NCBI GenBank assembly: GCA_905204385.1
Contig: CAJKZL010000084.1
Location: forward strand, 1 to 9,514
Source of the DNA: an uncultured Odoribacter sp.
GTDB lineage: Bacteria > Bacteroidota > Bacteroidia > Bacteroidales > Marinifilaceae
DNA length: 9,514 nucleotides
Reading direction: 5' to 3'
Part shown: positions 6,922 to 9,514 of the stretch, piece by piece
Position numbering within the stretch: the stretch's first letter is position 1
Layout of the letters: every line of letters begins with the position of its first letter
Notes under the pieces: generated by a model
Told to the model about the DNA's origin: nothing
What the model saw: the letters and a program-made list of their open reading frames with translations, nothing else
Databases searched by the model: none
Translations under genes and position numbers: made by a program

Positions 6922-9297
6922 ATGGCTATAGATAAGAAATTAAATTACGGACTTGTATTCGATAAAGATACACTTGCAAAATCGAAATTTAAGACGATCT
7001 GCGAGCAAAAAAACAAAAAGATACTGATGACTTGTAAGCCTAAAACTTCGTTTCATCTCGGTAACATCTGGATGTATCACAAAATCCGTCAATTTCTGGA
7101 GTGTGGTTTTAAGATTGATATTATCATTATTTTGTTTGATGAGAATGAACGTTTGAGTGAACAGGAGAAAGATACTTTGCTTCAAAAGGCTGTGTTCACC
7201 AAACGGTTTTTAAGCGAGTTTTTCGAAAATAGTAGAATGGTGAATATAAAACTATCCACAGAGGTCAATATTCCGGAAAGAAAGATCGCTGCTTACCATG
7301 CCGAATGGAAAAGTATATATGATCGATATTGCAATAAGAATACGGATAAAAACGATCATATTTCAAAACTGATAACGGAAAAAAATCAGTTATGGGTCTC
7401 CAATACGCACACTTATGTTTCAAAATGTATCGCCATTTATACTACACGAAAAGCGGATATTGTACTTTGCGGTAAAAAACACGACAGTATCGTTTCTACC
7501 TTTAGGGCAGTTGCGAAAAAAATGAAATTGCCATTTCCCGATGTTTTGTATGTCGAAAACTTACAGGATTTGACAGGAAAACGGGCAATGGATGGTAATG
7601 ACAGCGGTCCCGCGTCTATCAATTTACTGGACTCGGAAGAAATTATTCTCAGTAAAATACTTAAGTCGCCTCAAAAACTGAGAAGAATATTTTTGAATTC
7701 GGCATTGGACAAACTACTCCTGGCCGATAAGGAATTTACTCTGTGTGGAGTAAAAACAATAGCCTCCGAGGAACAAATGAAAGGGTGTTTCAATCTTGCT
7801 CCCGACTGTATAAACGGTGTCGTTTTGTACCATTTGATCGATGCCATCAGTACATATAACCAATTGTTGCGCAAAGTGAAAGAATATCCGGATATTAAAT
7901 TTATTTGGGAGTATGAGCGAAAATATAGCGATGACGAGAAACAACGCATCGAAAAAATTCTGGAATCTATTTATTACAATAATCAGATCGATGAAATATG
8001 TATCGGTAAAGAATTTACAGAAGGTAAAAGCGGTTCTAGAGTGTTTGAAATAGAATTATATCCTCAAAATACGAAAAACAGTTTTAAAGCTATTTTTAAA
8101 GTCGGGGATTATATCGATATGGAACGGGAAAAGGATCTTTTTGACAAGATAAACGGAAATTGTGACAATAGTTTTACGCCGGTTTTGAGGATCAGTGAAC
8201 TCAAGGATTGGAAAATAGGTATTATCTATAAACATGCGAATGTTTTTCTGAACGCTCGTTTGATCAATTTGAAAGAATATATAGAAAAACGTATTGAGAA
8301 TGAAAATTCGACCATTTTAAAGTTCATAACTTGTTTATTTAAAAGGGGGTTACAGGGCTCATTGCACAAACATGGAATTTCTTGTAATACGGATAAATAT
8401 TGTGATTTTTACAATCGGATTTTGCCGGCAGGCCTCGAAGTCGGATTGGTGGAGGATGCACCTGAAAATGCAATCGGTTTATCGGGTGACACTATTTTTC
8501 AATTGGCGGAGAATGACCGTTTCAATACGGAAAATATTTACCGGATACGGATTGCTCAAATACTTAAGTTGAGTGACGATGAAGTGGTTTTTCTCGACAA
8601 AAAGAAAAATAAGATCAGGGCTTTTCTGTCCGGAACAAGTTATAACGTCCAAAATTTAAGATTGAATTACAACAGGAAGAAACCTTTTGATATTTATGCG
8701 AAAATAGAAAAAACAAGAAGATTTTTTTATGACGAATTGCTGGCCGATGTCGATAGGCAAAAACTGGATATGCTCCTTCGTCAGATTTATGGAGAAGAGC
8801 AGGTCGGTCCATTGGAACAGATGAATGATATTTTAAGTTTAAGAACGAATAAAGTCCGGAAATCGCTCATTCACGGTGATTTGAATCTGACTAACATTTT
8901 AATCTTGGATGAAAATAATTATAGCTTGATCGATTATCAATATACCGATTACGGTTTGACCAATTATGATTTTATTAAATTTGAAGTGGAATTACGGACC
9001 CAGCTTTTGAACGAGCTGGATATCGAGGCGTATATCGCCTTTGAGGGGCGGTTGGCAGAAGTAAATAACGAAAAAAAATTTCTCGGTCAAAAAGCTGAAA
9101 ATCTACTCCTGCTTATTAAAGAAATACGGAAGATATATTTTGAAACGGATACGACAGCCGATGCAAAGAAACATTATGCGATCGGAATGTATCTTTATTC
9201 GCTCAATTGTCTGAAATATTTTAGGGAGGACAAGACCATGAAAGATAAATTGTATTTTACGGCATCTTTGTATCTCAACAAATTCCGGGATCAGTGA
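6922..9297 (+). CDS. Class I aaRS-like domain fused to APH/choline-kinase-like phosphotransferase
   Basis: This is a 791-residue cytosolic protein with no signal peptide or TM helix. Residues about 30-265 resemble the TrpRS/TyrRS Rossmann catalytic domain. The order is ILMTCKPKTSFHLGNIWMYHKI (HIGH-type HLGN at 45-48), ADIVLCGKKH (near 178-187, at the place of the VGxDQ region), a GKRAMDGND loop (219-227) where KMSKS would be, then ASINLLDSEEIILSKI, as in TrpRS. No anticodon-binding domain is apparent. Residues about 357-791 look like a kinase: a glycine-rich loop EGKSGSRVF (367-375), K393 in IFKVGD, Glu 401/403, catalytic HGDLNLTN (651-658: H651, D653, N658) and metal-binding D671 in LIDYQYTDYG. 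About 210 residues separate the N-lobe from the catalytic loop. The kinase recalls the TCAD9-type phosphotransferases of conflict systems (from memory). The ATG at 6922 is preferred over a TTG at 6916. The substrate is unknown; both active sites may be linked in one reaction series. Confidence 0.8.
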   Translation: MAIDKKLNYGLVFDKDTLAKSKFKTICEQKNKKILMTCKPKTSFHLGNIWMYHKIRQFLECGFKIDIIIILFDENERLSEQEKDTLLQKAVFTKRFLSEFFENSRMVNIKLSTEVNIPERKIAAYHAEWKSIYDRYCNKNTDKNDHISKLITEKNQLWVSNTHTYVSKCIAIYTTRKADIVLCGKKHDSIVSTFRAVAKKMKLPFPDVLYVENLQDLTGKRAMDGNDSGPASINLLDSEEIILSKILKSPQKLRRIFLNSALDKLLLADKEFTLCGVKTIASEEQMKGCFNLAPDCINGVVLYHLIDAISTYNQLLRKVKEYPDIKFIWEYERKYSDDEKQRIEKILESIYYNNQIDEICIGKEFTEGKSGSRVFEIELYPQNTKNSFKAIFKVGDYIDMEREKDLFDKINGNCDNSFTPVLRISELKDWKIGIIYKHANVFLNARLINLKEYIEKRIENENSTILKFITCLFKRGLQGSLHKHGISCNTDKYCDFYNRILPAGLEVGLVEDAPENAIGLSGDTIFQLAENDRFNTENIYRIRIAQILKLSDDEVVFLDKKKNKIRAFLSGTSYNVQNLRLNYNRKKPFDIYAKIEKTRRFFYDELLADVDRQKLDMLLRQIYGEEQVGPLEQMNDILSLRTNKVRKSLIHGDLNLTNILILDENNYSLIDYQYTDYGLTNYDFIKFEVELRTQLLNELDIEAYIAFEGRLAEVNNEKKFLGQKAENLLLLIKEIRKIYFETDTTADAKKHYAIGMYLYSLNCLKYFREDKTMKDKLYFTASLYLNKFRDQ

Positions 9298-9336
9298 GTT
9301 GTTTTTCCGTTGTATGCAACCGGAGGAGAAGGGGGA

Positions 9337-9411
9337 ATGGACTGTTGGAAAAGCTACTGTTTCCAGCAGATGTGTGAGGAAAGATCTGTCCTGAAGGAAG
9401 CGGTGTTATAG
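9337..9411 (+). CDS. Possible 24-residue Cys-containing peptide (doubtful)
   Basis: The ATG at 9337 opens MDCWKSYCFQQMCEERSVLK and four more residues, with three cysteines (C3, C8, C13). Purine-rich GGAGG (9322-9326) and GGGGG (9331-9335) lie upstream, unusually good Shine-Dalgarno-like sequence for this window. The frame is also the in-frame continuation after the TGA stop of the fusion gene. It could be a small peptide of the neighbouring system. The overlap with a strong inverted repeat and its small size make a chance frame at least as likely. Confidence 0.15.
   Translation: MDCWKSYCFQQMCEERSVLKEAVL
9342..9369 (+). repeat. 10-bp hairpin 3' of the four-gene block
   Basis: CTGTTGGAAA (9342-9351) pairs with TTTCCAGCAG (9360-9369) over an 8-base loop, with nine Watson-Crick pairs and one G-T wobble. 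No T-run follows on either strand, so it is not a standard intrinsic terminator. It could stabilise the 3' end of the message or help termination with Rho. Confidence 0.5.
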
Positions 9412-9431
9412 GTAAATAAAGCCGAAGATCC

Positions 9432-9463
9432 TTTGGCAGGTTGAAAAATAAAACTTATCTTTG
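9432..9463 (+). promoter_or_regulatory. Bacteroides-type promoter for the next gene
   Basis: TTTG (9432-9435), 20 bases, then TATCTTTG (9456-9463) match the Bacteroidota -33/-7 consensus exactly. Transcription would start near 9470, about 36 bases before the ATG at 9506. The downstream gene therefore has its own promoter, independent of the four-gene block. Confidence 0.75.
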
Positions 9464-9505
9464 CGGCGTTTTAGCGATATTATTCAATTTAAAGAATTAA
9501 AAACC

Positions 9506-9514
9506 ATGTATTTA
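9506..9514 (+). CDS. Start of a downstream gene (MYL...), possibly ribosomal protein S15
   Basis: ATG-TAT-TTA are the last nine bases of the window, preceded by a promoter and an AT-rich leader, so this is very likely a real start. Bacteroidota S15 (rpsO) begins MYL, and a strong separate promoter would suit a ribosomal gene. Three residues cannot establish identity, so this is a guess from memory. Confidence 0.35.

Larger units (their letters stand above)
9298..9505. other. Intergenic region after the four-gene block
   Basis: These 208 bases contain a 10-bp hairpin (9342-9369), a 24-codon open frame (9337-9411) that overlaps it, an imperfect palindrome AGGAAAGATCTGTCCT (9377-9392), and a good plus-strand promoter (9432-9463) with the leader of the next gene. 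There is no hairpin followed by a U-run, so no convincing intrinsic terminator ends the block. Confidence 0.6.

Noticed and set aside
9342..9369. Hairpin as an intrinsic terminator
   Set aside because: No run of T follows the stem on either strand.

Overview
The window reads as a Bacteroidota chromosome, probably Bacteroidales. Two promoters match the Bacteroides-type consensus (TTTG, a spacer of 20-21 bases, then TAnnTTTG), start codons lack strong Shine-Dalgarno sequences, and the left end holds paired DUF1573 lipid- or periplasm-type proteins and a Bacteroidota-like MutS2. I found no CRISPR array, tRNA, rRNA or insertion sequence.

Layout. Bases 1-3921 on the minus strand form one housekeeping operon: two tandem DUF1573 proteins followed by mutS2, with 23-base gaps. 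mutS2 runs off the left edge. An AT-rich divergent region (3922-4225) carries a clear promoter for that operon and a candidate promoter for the plus strand. Bases 4226-9297 hold four plus-strand genes with gaps of 36-43 bases: an aldo/keto reductase, a two-TM SMODS-associated-NUDIX (Cap16-like) protein, a radical SAM enzyme with a reduced C-terminal half, and a 791-residue protein. The right end (9298-9514) has a hairpin, a tiny open frame and a good promoter reading into the first three codons of another gene, possibly rpsO.

The most interesting part is the four-gene block. Its last gene joins an N-terminal class I aminoacyl-tRNA-synthetase-like domain (TrpRS/TyrRS type, with an HLGN signature but no KMSKS lysines) to a C-terminal aminoglycoside/choline-kinase-like phosphotransferase that resembles kinases of bacterial conflict systems. 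Next to it is a NUDIX membrane protein of the kind known as a CBASS effector, but no CD-NTase is visible. My inference is a compact accessory system. The radical SAM, aaRS-like and kinase activities would make or modify a small molecule, nucleotide or tRNA-derived substrate, and the TM-NUDIX protein would sense or execute at the membrane. The block is poorer in G+C than the left operon (spot counts on single 60-base lines: 35/60 at 1201, 32/60 at 3001, 29/60 at 6001, 20/60 at 7381, 23/60 at 8101). This fits a horizontally acquired island between core genes. Whether the aldo/keto reductase belongs to the system is uncertain.
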